DNA of 64,000 nucleotides from positions 32,455,799 through 32,519,798 of the forward strand of contig NC_081850.1 in assembly GCF_963259705.1 (NCBI RefSeq). Direction: 5' to 3'. The translations under genes and the position numbers were made by a program. This document shows, piece after piece, positions 45,326 through 57,110 of this stretch. Under the pieces are notes generated by a model that saw only the letters and a program-made list of their open reading frames with translations, was not told the origin of the DNA and searched no databases. Numbering within the stretch: the stretch's first letter is position 1; each line of letters starts with the position of its first letter. Source of the stretch: Myotis daubentonii (taxonomy: Eukaryota > Chordata > Mammalia > Chiroptera > Vespertilionidae).

Positions 45326-45330
<5 letters not shown>
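45087..45330 (+). repeat. Probable L1ME/HAL1-type relic
   Basis: gactattactcagtcacaaaa ... attgttaggtgaaaggtaca ... gatcccatttctgtaaaa is a 3'-region phrase order of old L1s. Confidence 0.45.

Positions 45331-45380
<50 letters not shown>
45331..45380 (+). repeat. (GA)n microsatellite
   Basis: About 25 GA units. Confidence 0.97.
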
Positions 45381-45383
<3 letters not shown>

Positions 45384-45779
45384 CACGTATATGTCTGGAA
45401 AGCTATAAATAATTTGCTAAATTTTGATAATGAATAGGTCTGGCTTCTGAGATAAGGAAATTGTGCTTGAGATTATTTTTTGGAGGCTCTGAACATCTCT
45501 GCTTGACTTTCAAAGGGCAGGTATGCCCTTGATATTCTCCGGGGCCTTGCACAATGTGTCAACAAGGAGACTTGGGAGGGGGACCTGTATCAGCCCGGAG
45601 AAGGTCATGGAGAAGGTCATCTGGGCACGCTGCCCTTGGCACAGCTCAACACACCCTCAACCTCACATAATCCCTGCTGGGTTCATTATCACTGCTGGGT
45701 TCATTATCACCACGGTTCTTATCGCTTTCACTTTCTCACCCCAGGAAAAACAACCGCAGTCTTGAAGGGAACTTGCAAG

Positions 45780-46045
45780 GAGTAAAAATGGAAAATTGAT
45801 TTGGTCATCCTTGGTGGTGAGGGAGGGGGCGGGGTGAAATGAAATGGGATTACGCAGTGCTAGCTGGTAGTTACAAAACAGGCCCAGGGATGTAGGAGAC
45901 ACAGTCAGGGATAGCGTAATAACCACGTACGGTGCAGATGGGAGCACTCGGGAACCCATCTGCCTGCCCCTCCCCGCACTGCACACCTGAGACTAATACA
46001 GAGTAGTGTTGAATGCAAACTGTAATCAAAAACTAAAAATATTAA
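45780..46045 (+). repeat. L1M 3' end relic
   Basis: aataaccacgtacggtgcag ... ctgcacacctgagactaata ... caaactgtaatcaaaaact follows the 3' end of L1MA-like elements. Confidence 0.6.
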
Positions 46046-47010
46046 ATGTGGTGGAGATGGAAAAGCAATTCTTGGAATTTGCTGACTCTGATTATAACAC
46101 AGTGTATTCCCCACCCCCACCCCCCCACCTCCCGCCTTTTAATCTTTATTGTTGAAATATCCTGTATCTTTAAGTCATCGGGTGGCAACATTTGCAGAGG
46201 CTCCAGTCTTTACACTCTGCCGCAGCTGCAATAAAGTGCAAATGCGACGCAGAAACGCGGCATGACTACCACTGTGTGTCTCGGGGCCTTTCCCGGGCCT
46301 GAGCCTACGGAAGCAGGGTCCTGGTCCTCCCGTCGGAGCACTGAACCCTAACTAAGGGAGTGAGAATTGCCATTGCTCCAGGAGCTGTTTCCAAACTCAA
46401 AGCAGAAATTCTCTCAAAAGCATTTTTCTCTGAATCCCTGTACTACCAGAAACAGTGTTTCGACCTCTTCCTCCCGTTTGAGTCTCTTCCTCTTGTACAC
46501 AAACTCTTGCTCCATCAACCTGCCACATTTAAGGGAAACATGGATTCGGGCTTTCCTGTTGTATTTCACTGGGTTGTCACTGTTTTGGTTCGGGTGCCTG
46601 GGGCAAGTCCCTTTATGGAGCCTGAGATCCGTCCCAGGGTCCCAAGTAAATACCCCTCTGTGATGAGATCTTGCTTTGGTGATTGGCCTGTACCCTGAAA
46701 TAGTGACAGCCGTTGGCCTTAAAGATGATGACGCTGGCCGATGACCCTTGATTTTAAGGTAGGAGTTTCATTTTAGGCACCAATGCTATATGTGAAATGA
46801 ACGGTGTGGTTGTCTTCTAGGTCTATGTTTAAAAAAAAAAAAAAAAGTAAAAAATCAAGAAGTACAATTGTAAAGACTCAGTCATACACCCTCCCTAGAT
46901 GTCCCATTTTTACTCAAACCCAGCACAGCCTGTAAGGACATCCTGGGATAGTACTTTGAGTTATTAACTGATTTTTTTCCCCTCCCTGGTAGTTTATTTT
47001 CCCTTGGATT
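46046..47010. other. Intergenic, no feature recognised
   Basis: Includes an open frame of 112 codons (46360-46698) with no domain, and a poly(A) run near 46835. Confidence 0.4.
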
Positions 47011-47012
47011 TC

Positions 47013-47014
<2 letters not shown>

Positions 47015-47054
<40 letters not shown>
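47015..47054 (+). repeat. (CA)n microsatellite
   Basis: About 20 CA units. A run of about 15 cytosines follows near 47137-47151. Confidence 0.96.
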
Positions 47055-47056
<2 letters not shown>

Positions 47057-47159
47057 CTATCCTGTGTTTACTGTCTCTCAGGAATGCAGAAACACCAGAC
47101 GGAGATCACAGCTTCTTACCAAACCCCTCCCCATCCCCCCCCCCCCCCCCCACTGCAAG

Positions 47160-47970
47160 AGATTCCCTGACTTAAAATGGGGGCCAAACAACAGAAGCGA
47201 AGGATAAAGTTGGTGGGGCCCTGCGCTCTGCTCCCCTGGCCAGACCTCCGCTAGGGGACCGGCCCAGGGGCTCAGGCTGGCAGGCCTTCAAGGGTGTCCT
47301 AGGGGCACGAGAAAGCAGAATGACTCCCGGGTGCCCAGCTGGCAGCCTGGGGCAGAAACATCCCCAGCTGAAGGTGCCAGGAAGTCAGAACCCAGACATC
47401 TCAGCAGGGATTGGCAGAGACAACGAGCATTGGCCAGTCGAGCCACTGGAGTGAGATCTGTCTCCAGTGCTCAGGGAATTGGGCCCTTGACAAGCAATTG
47501 AATGGAGAAACTGAAGACTAGAGCAGGTGTCTGGGCCTGAACTCCCGGCCCCACGCTCTCTCTTCTCCCCCCTGAGCAGGTCGTCCCAGGGTCACGAGCA
47601 GAGGCTGAGAAGCAGGTGGTATTGGGATGAGGAACAGGCTCCCGCCGTCCAGACTTCCCATGAGCAGAGTTGGGATGTTCCTCTTCTTGTTGCTCTCGCC
47701 AAGCGAGACTCACGCTTTGGAATCTGTCTCTCAGGCAGGATGCTCCTCGCTTGCCCACACCTGAAACCTTGGCCAGACGTAGACCCCACACTTTCTCTCC
47801 CTGCCTCTCCCCCAGGGCAGAGCCTGTTGTCCCCAAGGCAACTCAGGGGTCCCAATGCTGGAAGGTCACCCTGACTTGGTCCTTGGTATTCGCCACCGCA
47901 TTTGCACATGTCCACATACACACAGGAAGTGATCACCAGTGACCTGAGAGGTCCAGAGTGTTCATATGAA
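47160..47970. other. GC-rich intergenic stretch
   Basis: Overlapping frames of 90-121 codons on both strands (47471-47942) reflect low stop density in GC-rich DNA. No domain recognised. Confidence 0.4.
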
Positions 47971-47983
47971 GAGCATTTAAGAG

Positions 47984-48167
47984 CCCAGCCAGCGTGGCTC
48001 CGTGGTTGAGCATTGACCTATAAACCAGGAAGTCACGCATGGTTCAATTCCCAGTCATGCCCAGTGTGCAGGAGGCAGCTGATCAATGATTCTTTCTCCT
48101 CATTGATGTTTCTATCTCTCTCTCCCTTCCTCTCTGAAATCAATAAAAATGTATTGGGGGAAAAAAA
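47984..48167 (+). repeat. Ves SINE
   Basis: Plus-oriented Ves of the gttgagcattgacctataaa subtype. Target duplication CATTTAAGAG at 47974 and 48168. Confidence 0.9.
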
Positions 48168-48177
48168 CATTTAAGAG

Positions 48178-49770
48178 AAAATGCAGGCAGAGAGTAGGAA
48201 TTGTCCTGGCAACTTTCACGGCCACTAGAGGGAGGAGATGTGACGTGTCACTGGTTAAATGGTCAGCAAATGGCTCCCAGCTTCATGCATTCTCTCGGAC
48301 ACCCAAGGTAGCCCAGACATTGGAGACATGACATGAACAGAACACAGCTCCAGCACCCTTGCTCCCTGGCGGTAACACCCACACCCGGAATGCTGGCGGT
48401 ATCTAAGTGCTGTCTGTACACACTTCGTCTAAGCCCATTAGGTGCCTGGGGAAGCTTTGTGAGGGTTCTTTTCATCCTGACTTTGGAATCTGTACACAAG
48501 AGTCGTGTTTTTCTAAGCTATATCTAAGGCTGTGTGTGACAAAGAGACCTTCGGTCTTTTCCCCTGGTTCATGGCACACAGCTCCTAAAACCCTTGGGGT
48601 CACCAGAGGAGAGTCTTTTGTATGCTAATGAGATGCCTGGGGGCCCAGGGCCCCTAGAAGGCACAGCATGGGTGTCATCTCCAGAAAGACCAAGGCTTGG
48701 CTAGGAAGTGGAACTTTCACCACCCCACCCCCAACCACCTGGGACGGGGGAAGGTCTGGAGATGAGATCATCAGCAGTGGGTGGTAACTTAATCCATCTT
48801 GCCTCCTAACACACCTCCATAAAAACACTAAATGCTGGGTTTCAAGGGCTTTGGGGTTGGTGCTGGGAGAGTGACACGCCCAAAGAGGACAGCACTCCTA
48901 GGAGGGCCTGGCAGCTCCATGCAGGCCCCTGGCTCTCCCCCCCCCACCCCCCCACCCCCCCAACACACACACCTTACCCTAGGAATCTCAATTTTTGGCT
49001 ATTCTGGAGTTGTATCCTTTATTTTAAAAACTAGTAAATGTGAGTTAAGTGTTTTTCTGACTTCTGTGAGCTATTCTGGTAAATGATCAAACCAGAGGAG
49101 GGGTTCTTGGGACCCCAAACTATAGCCAGTCCGTCAGAAGTGCCGGTGGCAACCTGGGACTTGCGGCTGGTGTCTTATGAGGAGGCAGTGTTATAGGACT
49201 GAGCCCTTAACCTTTGGGGTCTCCACTAACTCTGGGTAGTTAGTGTCAGAATGGAATTGAATTGTTGGGCACCCAGATGGCGTCCAGAGAGCTACAGTGT
49301 CTGTGGGTGTTGGGGAAAACACCACCGATTTGGTTAGAAGAACTGGGAGTGTAAACAGCTCACCAAGTTTAAATTTAGCTGAATCTGGATGTATATCTGT
49401 GATCAAGTTGAATGGCTGTAAATGTGGCTCTGTCGCCTGGCCCAGGGCCTGAGGAATAGTCGTCACCCCATAGATGATCGTAGCTCTCTGTACTGAGCAT
49501 TGACTATGTGCCAGGCTAATGGAATTAACAAAGTCCTTCATTAAGGTAAGACACAACATAAGGCTTTGAAATAGTTATTACAAGTCAGGATAGTGTCTCC
49601 CTTTAACTCTTTCCCTACCCATGGCAGACATTGCTAATCGACTGCAGGTCTCTTCCATTGAGCCTGAACTCAGCTTCATAATCCTTCTCTCAGTGAAAGT
49701 TCTATATCCCGTTTGCCATTCCTAAGCCAGGGGAAAGAAACTGGGAGTCGAACAGTCCTTTCTTATTTTC
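48178..49770. other. Intergenic, no feature recognised
   Basis: Unique sequence with a C-rich run near 48938-48962 and short frames only. Confidence 0.4.
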
Positions 49771-49774
49771 TCTC

Positions 49775-49925
49775 AAGGTCAAGGGTGCATGACTTTGAGA
49801 TAAGTCACTAAATTCCTCTGAGCATGTTTTTGCTTATCTGTAAAATGGAGATCATAACTTCCCCTAACTATTCCCATACAACCCTTAGGAGATTTAAATG
49901 GTATGAGGGGTGGGAAATGCTTGAA
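49775..49925 (+). repeat. MIR relic
   Basis: tttgagataagtcactaaat ... gtttttgcttatctgtaaaatggagat is MIR-like. Confidence 0.7.
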
Positions 49926-50149
49926 AGATGAAAAGAGCAAGGCACTCCCAAGAGGGTAGCAGGAGCTCCCAGAATTCACAAAAACAAACCGGCATCTTTG
50001 CCAGATGACCCCGCTCCACGAAGGCCTGCTCAGAACAGAGAAGATACTGTTTCCAGAGGACTTCCTTCTGACTAATGAAAAAGGAAAAGAAAAGAGGAAG
50101 CAAAATGAAAAAGAAGCAAAGGGAGAGAGAAGACACAAGTTAGAGGCAG

Positions 50150-50350
50150 AGGCTTAGATTCAGCCTCAGATCTGCCTCTGGCCAGACATGCCGTAGAAAT
50201 TGGTTACTAAGCTTCTCTGGGCCTCATGCTCCTCACCCATTCGGTGGAACGTCCACCTCTCAGGGTTATGTTATTGGAAATGTGAAATGATTTCATGTCT
50301 GTGAGAGGGTCTAGGGCCGAGTCCGGCACACAGTAGGGACATGGTGAACT
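50150..50350 (+). repeat. MIR relic
   Basis: ttggttactaagcttctctgggcctc ... gtggaacgtccacctctcagggtt ... ggcacacagtagggac follow the MIR order. Confidence 0.7.
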
Positions 50351-50424
50351 CCCCGTCTTGGTGTGTAGAGGAAACCACAGCTAGGAGCCAGCCCAGTCTC
50401 ACACAGTGAAGTGAATGTAGGTTT

Positions 50425-50565
50425 GCTATGTCCCTTCCCTCTCCTTCCCTTCTCTTCCCTTTCCCCCTCCCCTTCCCATTTTCCCTCCCCTTCCGTTCCC
50501 CCTCCCCCTTCCCCTCCCCCTCCCATCCCTTCCCTTTCTCCCCCCTCCTCTTCCCTTCCCAGTTC
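50425..50565 (+). repeat. C/T-rich low-complexity tract
   Basis: Imperfect ccttccc/ctcccctt repeats. They generate spurious Pro-rich and Gly/Arg-rich frames on the two strands. Confidence 0.92.
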
Positions 50566-50599
50566 TACTGTGTGTCCACTTGATGTTGAGCTGGGAAAG

Positions 50600-52140
50600 C
50601 CTGTGCCATGATTTCTCTGATCTCAAGGCCACAGTGAGGGTGAAGAGGGCCACTTTGCATGACATGATTGGAACAGCTCCCCAGTATTCCTATTGTCCCA
50701 CAATTTTACCCTTTTTAAACTTTTGAGTTTCTCTTTAGGGAACTTTGCTTTCAACTCAGAATCTTGAGCTCACGACCGGAGGGTGGGCAATCGAAGGCAG
50801 CTGTCGGTTAGAAGCATGAGCTCAGGCAGTGGGAAGCCCCAGTAGATTAGAAGAAAGGGTGGCACCCCGTGGGGCAAGCACAGAGGATGGGGAGCGGTGG
50901 AGTGAGTCCAGTCTTCAGGTGCTCCGGGAGCCCTGAAATACCTTGTCTGGCCCTTCTCTACATGTCTGAGTCCTTTTCATCCTTAGGGCCAGTTCCATGT
51001 GGCCTTACCCTCCTGGGAGCTCCTACCGTGCTCTATCTGTTCCTCTCATTGGCACTTCTCAGCATTTGAACACATGACATAATCACATTTGTGCACAAAC
51101 ATGGCGTCATCCCTTGCCATTTTTACTTCCCCTTTCCTGGGTTCCAGACACTGACTCAGAGTCCTTCACACCACTAGATAGCCCTCCCTGATAACCCCAT
51201 GGTCACCCTCCCAGCCCTGATTAGATGTGGGCCCCCTCATTGTTCCCCTGGCGAGTCCCATTTGCCATCCGAGGGCAAGGTCCTTCACTCACTCATCTTT
51301 TTCTGCTCTGGTCTGTGCATTCTGTCAGGGCAGGGACATTTCTTTGGGTCTTGACTTTTCCTGGGCACCCAAAACATCAGTAGCAGGTGCTTAGATATCT
51401 CCATGGGGACTCTAGCTTCTAACTTTGTAACCCTCTACTACACATCATAGTGTATAGTCTAGTGCTAAGTGCTCAAGAAATGCTTGGTGAATGAATGGGA
51501 GAGGGAATGAATGAATGAATGAATGAATGAATGAATGATGAAATGGGCAGATCTCCAAGGTATCTCATGCAAGGCTACGAATAACAAGGGATGACATGCC
51601 GCTGCCTCTGGTTGGGCTGATAAAGCAGGTTACGGTGGGGGCTCTGGGATGGAGCTGGCATCAGCAGGGTCCAGATGGACAGCATGCTCTGTTCTCAGGC
51701 CAGGATGCGGCCATATCTAGAACAGACTTCGAGCTGGGTGGGGTGAGTGGTGGAAATTTACTGTGGCTTAAGTTAAAGGTCTGTGGTTTTAAAGAGGTCA
51801 TAGGTCAGGGCTGTCAGCTATGTCATAACATGGAGCCACTCCAGAGGCTTTGCCTGATACCAGCACAGTGAGGCGTCTCCTGAGGGGCCCCAAGGAGTCT
51901 TTGGTGTAAGTCATTTGGGGAGGATGCCAGGGTTTGGGCAGTTTCTTTCTCACTGATTTGTGGATGAGGTTGCTGATCCAAAGCCCTGGGTTGTCAGGGG
52001 ACCCAACCTTGCTCCTCGTTTCTTCTCCGTTCTCCCCTACGCTCTCTACTTCCTCCTGGGAGCCTGCAAGCTAGGGTACAGCCAGAAAAATAGGTTGATT
52101 TACTTGGGGGCGGTTACTCTGACTTTGGGATCTAGTATTA
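50600..52140. other. Intergenic, no gene recognised
   Basis: Contains a (GAAT)n microsatellite at about 51503-51538. Nothing else that I can support. Confidence 0.45.
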
Positions 52141-52149
52141 CCACTGTTC

Positions 52150-52510
52150 ACAGGATTGTGGGTTTCCAACTCTGCACATTAGAATCATGTGGGCAACTTC
52201 CCAAAATTACATAATTGCCTGGGCACCACCCAGATTAATTGAATGCATATATCTCTGGGAACAGGCCCAGGAAATGATATATTTTTTTTAATGCTTCAGC
52301 TAATTTTTACATACAGATGGGTGGAGACCCATTGACAACTGGATCTACTCAGAGGTTTACAGTGTATATCAGTCACCAGAGGAGCTCATTAAACGTTCAG
52401 ATTCTCCAGCCATACTCTTCCTCCCAATACCCTAACCTGCCTCTCCAAAGGCCAGAAAATTCCATATTTTAAACAAGAACCCCAGGAAATTCTGATGCAG
52501 CCCATCCACA
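52150..52510 (-). repeat. Decayed MER5-like hAT-Charlie pieces
   Basis: gtttccaactctgcacattagaatcatgtggg and, further on, ggagctcattaaacg ... ccaggaaattctgatgcag recall MER5-type elements; probably two old fragments. Confidence 0.45.
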
Positions 52511-52829
52511 GATTCCACTAGTCCACAAAGCTTGAAGGGGAAGAGACCTGGGCTGTAGTCTGCTCAGAGAACAAACAGCAGGCTGTGTCTCCTTGGGCCT
52601 ACTACTTAAGCACCCTGGCTCTGTTCCCTCGGTGGTCAAATTTCCAAGGGCTCCCAACTAGAGTGGGAGTTCCTCCACCCACCCAGGAACTGCGATCTAT
52701 TCATTATGTATTCCCAGTACCTAGATCAATGCCTGGCACATAGTAAGCATTCAAGTAAATTAAAAATGAACTCATATTTTGGAAAGCAGATTAGAAAGAA
52801 TTAAGTATATCTGTGGTCACCAGGTAGCA

Positions 52830-52863
52830 GTGTGTGTGTGAGTGTGTGTGTGTGTGTGTGTGT
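52830..52863 (+). repeat. (GT)n microsatellite
   Basis: About 16 GT units with one interruption. Confidence 0.93.
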
Positions 52864-53289
52864 AGGGGGCTGGGAATCCACAAGCCCAGGTGGATATCCT
52901 GGGTCTCTGGCTTCATTCATTCCAAGCCTTTATGTGTACGTTTGGAGGCTTGGGTAAAGGACTGACCTAGTTTGGCCTAGTTTCGTTTATCTTGTGTCAA
53001 AATGTGGGTGAATTTATATATGTCCCAACAGGCAGATGATTAAGTTTGCCACTGACATGCCAAAGATGAGCTACAACAGAATGATTTATGTTATAGCACT
53101 GGGGGGTGGTTCTGAATAAGCTTGTGGCTCTCAATAAACTTGTTATAGCAGCAGGGGTTTCCTTGGCCAAGTGTGAACATTTCTTGGTGGTCTGAGAGAG
53201 TGTCAACAAATATCACCTTCAGTGACCAGACCAAAACCATGACCTTGTTTATGTGAAATGCCCAATTAGTGAACACAAAACACACCAAG

Positions 53290-53425
53290 TGCCAAGAGGA
53301 GGGAAGCGGGTGGAGCAGGGAAACAGGGATCAGAGTCCCAGTCTGGGTCCTGGTTCTGGCCCAGGACTCACTGTGTGTCTTAGACCACGTTCCTCATCTG
53401 AAAAATGAAGGGGCTGAATCATCTC
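53290..53425 (+). repeat. MIR relic
   Basis: ctggttctggcccaggactc ... gtgtgtcttagacc ... cctcatctgaaaaatgaagggg is MIR-like. Confidence 0.65.
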
Positions 53426-53495
53426 GGGAGTCCCTTCTGCTCCCCACAGGCTATGGCCACCTGATTGCAAGACTGAAGCTCAGAAAGGCTTCTTC

Positions 53496-53864
53496 TTCTT
53501 TTTTTTTTTTTTTCTTTCTGGTTTTTTTTTTTTTTATTATTATTGCTTAAAGTATTACAAAGGGTATTACATATGTATCCATTTTATCCCCCCGCCCTAG
53601 ACAGTCCCCTAGCCTCCCCTATCACCCAGTGTCTTATGTCCATTGGTTATGCTTATATGCATGCATACAAGTCCTTTAGTTGATCTCTTACCCCCCTACC
53701 TCCTGCCCCCCAACCCTCCCCGGCCTTCCCGCTGCAGTTTGACAATCTGTTTGAGGCAGTTCTGCCTCTGTATCTATTATTGTTCAAAAGTTTATAATGG
53801 TCTCTATTGTCCACGAATGAGTGAGATCATGTGGTATTTTTCCTTTATTGACTGGCTTATTTCA
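53496..53864 (-). mobile_element. 5'-truncated L1 insertion
   Basis: About 369 bp of antisense L1 3' UTR, with the poly(T) (3' tail complement) at the left. A perfect 17-bp target duplication CTCAGAAAGGCTTCTTC lies at 53479-53495 and 53865-53881. The clean tail and duplication point to recent insertion. Confidence 0.92.
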
Positions 53865-54050
53865 CTCAGAAAGGCTTCTTCATTCATTTTCTCTGCGAGG
53901 TCAGAATGGCCTCTTCTGACCATGGTTAGTCACGTGGGTCCCAGCTTCTCTTTCTGGCACCACCTGCACTCAAATGGATACCCCTGTAAACCCGTCTATT
54001 CACTCTTGGAAAGGAGATATTCTAAGTAGTCTCACCAATAATTTCCAATA

Positions 54051-54332
54051 CAGTGGGGCCTTGACTTACGAGTTTAATTCATTCCGTGACGGAGCTCATA
54101 ACTCAAATTACTCGTATGTCAAATCAATTTTCACCATTACAATGACACGTGATGCTGGGCTGATGTTGTGGCATTCACTGTGACGTTCGCTGCGCCAACT
54201 AGTGGTGGGGTATCTGAAGCTGGCTGGTAATCCGAATTTTAGCTCGAAGCTCAAAGCAAAAAATCGGCCGAGAGACGGCTCATATCTCGAAAAACTCGTT
54301 AGTCGGGACACTCGTAAGTCAAGGCCCCACTG
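54051..54332. mobile_element. Tc/mariner (Tigger-like) MITE, 282 bp
   Basis: Longest copy of the family at 12136 and 28989, with ends cagtggggccttgacttac / gtaagtcaaggccccactg and TA flanks (54049-54050, 54333-54334). The other two copies look like internal deletions of this form. Confidence 0.93.
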
Positions 54333-54596
54333 TACAAATAAAGTTTGTAGACCTCTATGTAGCAATCCCTATTAAACCAGAATTCTAGCTACAAACAACC
54401 TTCAAACAACAAGGGGCTTTGGGGAACACAGGTGGGGAAAGGCCATCAGCTCAGTCGTTAAGAGTTCAGGCTCTGAGCATTAAAAAATGTTTGATTCCCT
54501 AAATCTATATGGAAATGTCTAACAGCAACATATATATGGCTCATAGACAAACAAAACCAGACTCTTCCCTCCCCATTAGTTCTCACATCAGTAGGT

Positions 54597-55025
54597 GTAT
54601 TAGTTTCCTATTTCTGCTGTAAGAAATCATCACAACTTTAGTGACATAAGTCAACCCACATTTATAACTTACAGTAATGGAGGTCAGAAGTCCAAGGTGG
54701 CCTGGCTGGGCCGTGTTCCTCCTGGAGGTCCTGGGGGACTCCACTTCCTTGCCTTTCCAGCTCTGAGGGGCTGTTTCCTTGGCGTGTGGCCCCACACCCG
54801 CTGACCTGTGCTTCCATCATCACTTTTCTGATCCTCCCGTCTCCCACTTTTTCTTATAAGGACCCTTGTGTTTATATTGAGCCCATCCAGATAACCCAGC
54901 ATAATCGCCTCATCTCCAGGTCCTTCATTTAAGCACATCTGCAAAGCCCTTTTGTCATATAAGTCAAATAGTCACAGGTTCCGGGTTGAAAGTGTGGACA
55001 TCCTTAGGGGGCTGTTATTTTGCTT
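54597..55025 (+). repeat. Solo MaLR/MLT1-type LTR
   Basis: gtattagtttcctatttctg at the start, then acagtaatggaggtcagaag, cttataaggacccttgtg and a late cacaggttccgggttgaa block. No internal sequence. Confidence 0.68.
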
Positions 55026-55116
55026 AGCACGCAGACTGACCTTCAAATCCTACCACGGCCATTTATTGTGGGCGTGGCCTTTGGTAGATTATGTCGTTTC
55101 CTCTTCAATAAAAGTA

Positions 55117-55300
55117 GGTCCCTGGCTGGGTGGCTCAGTTGGTTGGAGCTCCATCCCTTACACCAAAAGGTTGCGGGTTGGATCCCCAGTCAGGGCGTGT
55201 GTAGGAGACAACTGATTGATGTTTCTCTCTCACATGGATGTGTCTCTCTCTTTCTCCTTCCCTCCTTTCCCCCTTCTCTCTATCTAAAATCGATGAACAT
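55117..55300 (+). repeat. Older Ves-like SINE
   Basis: Plus-oriented, head ctggctgggtggctcagttgg and ggttgcgggttggatcccc; pyrimidine tract, then ctatctaaaatcgatgaa tail. Confidence 0.82.
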
Positions 55301-55356
55301 ATCCTCAGATGAGGATTTTAAAAGATGTTGGAAGAGAATTATTTAAAGCCTACCAA

Positions 55357-55579
55357 TCTCTCTCTATATATAAAGCAAGTGTCCGTAATGACCAGGACGA
55401 CCAAATGACCGGTCACCATGAGGTGCATTGAGCACCTCTTGGTCCCTCCCCCATGGCCCACAGGCTCCAATCACAGCAAGGCGGGCAGGGTAGTGAGCAT
55501 GGCGAGCAGCGGTGGGCTGGTGGGCGGGGCTGCGAGCGAGGCAGGCTACTGTGTGCGATATCGAGTGCTGGGCCTCTAG
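55357..55579 (+). mobile_element. Short HeliBat-like Helitron, 223 bp
   Basis: TCTCTCTCTATATATAAAGC at the 5' end after A, and ...GGGCCTCTAG before T at the 3' end. The interior shares the gaccaggacgaccaaatgacc type of HeliBat sequence. Confidence 0.8.
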
Positions 55580-55599
55580 TTCTATATAAAGCTAATCTA

Positions 55600-56390
55600 T
55601 CCATAAAGAATAAGAGTAAAAGTGGGTTAATAACAAATCAACCTCAAAGGTTTTTTCTTTTGTTGTGATTGGTTGGTGTTTTGAGGATTAAATAAGGTAA
55701 TGCTTGTTAAGCATGTGTCATACTGCTTGCCTGGTATGTGTTACACATAGAGGAGAAAAAGTTGGGCTTTAGGTGAAAAACCAACCTGTCTACAGTCATC
55801 TACATCTCAGCATCACCGTACAATCAGTGATGATATTCAGGATGATGACTCAGATGTTACAAAATCCTAATCTTCAAAAAGCTTTCATTGTTTGGGTAGT
55901 AAATCAGAGAGCTGCTTAGAGAGATTTTTAATTACAAGAATGGGGGAAGTTGCATATTCTCTAGAAATAACAGTGAGTTAAACAGAAATTTTCATTTGCC
56001 AGGATTCCCTCCCCCACCGCCCTCCACTCCCCTGGATGATCAAGGTCATGGAGACACAGTAGGGAACGTACTGAGCCTAGTGGGAGGGACGCTATCAGGC
56101 TCTCTGTCAAACTTGAGGGGAAACGAGCCCTCTTTTCAGGGGAAGGCATCTGCAACAGTCTTTGCAGCCTACCCATCGGAGTTCCCTAAAGAAAGGGCCT
56201 CTGGTTCCATGTCAAACAGGAAAATCAACAATTCTGCCTGAGTGTAGGTGAAATGTGAGATAGTCCAAAATAGAAAAGAGTTTCCATCAACACAAACGGG
56301 TTCTGCATTCTTTTAAAAAGGAATGATCGTCCATTAAACAAGAAAAATGATTGATCTTGAGCCAGAGAGATGGGAAAGACATGGGGCAAG
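55600..56390. other. Intergenic, no feature recognised
   Basis: AT-rich unique sequence. Confidence 0.4.
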
Positions 56391-56394
56391 GACT

Positions 56395-56397
<3 letters not shown>

Positions 56398-56479
<82 letters not shown>
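56398..56479 (+). repeat. Compound (GT)n(GA)n microsatellite
   Basis: About 23 GT units followed by about 17 GA units. Confidence 0.97.
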
Positions 56480-56487
<8 letters not shown>

Positions 56488-56609
56488 CAGAGAGGCGATG
56501 AGACAGACAGGAGCTGCTCCTCTGCACCCTCACCCAGTCCTCTGAGAAATGTGGTTAGATGTGGCTATTACTCATATACGGGTGAAACTTTGCAATGTTA
56601 CGACATAAT

Positions 56610-56830
56610 CATAGATTACATTTGCAAAGTGCTTTGGCATCTAAAAAAGCTTTCTCATATTTATTTCATCTAATCCTTAGAGTAAGCCCATGAAGTGGCC
56701 CAAGGGGGGTTTAACACTCCTGTTTTTACAGATGAAGAAACTACGGCTCAGAGGGTTGAAATAAGTTCCTTAAGTCACACAGTAAATTAGTGACAGATTC
56801 TGGATTGGAACCCAGATCCATCCACCCCAG
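56610..56830 (-). repeat. MIR relic
   Basis: Reverse MIR: tttcatctaatccttagagt, tttttacagatgaagaaact, cggctcagagggttg and attggaacccagatcc. Confidence 0.82.
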
Positions 56831-56995
56831 GGGAGGGAGGGTGCAGGGGTGGGGGTTGTCTGATTCTACTCTTGGCTGCCTTCCTATAAGACGATCCCTC
56901 TGTTGCCTTCGTGGTGAGTGCAGACTGCTTTGCGGCTCTCTCCTGCCCCTCGCCTCGCCTGCTGTCTCTAGCTTACAAAATACTCTACCATTTTG

Positions 56996-57110
56996 CCTCA
57001 CAAAGTGTGGTTCACCAGCATGGTCAAGGCAGCCCCAGCATTATTAGGGAACCTGTCACAAATGCAGGATCTCGCCTACCCCAGGCCTTCAGACCCAGAT
57101 CCGGGAAGCT
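56996..57110 (+). repeat. MER5A-like fragment
   Basis: cacaaagtgtggttcaccagc ... gggaacctgtcacaaatgcaggatctcg ... ccccaggccttcagacccag follows MER5A. A 162-codon chance frame overlaps it. Confidence 0.6.

Noticed and set aside
50311..50665. Gly/Arg- and Pro-rich open frames
   Set aside because: Products of the C/T-rich low-complexity tract.
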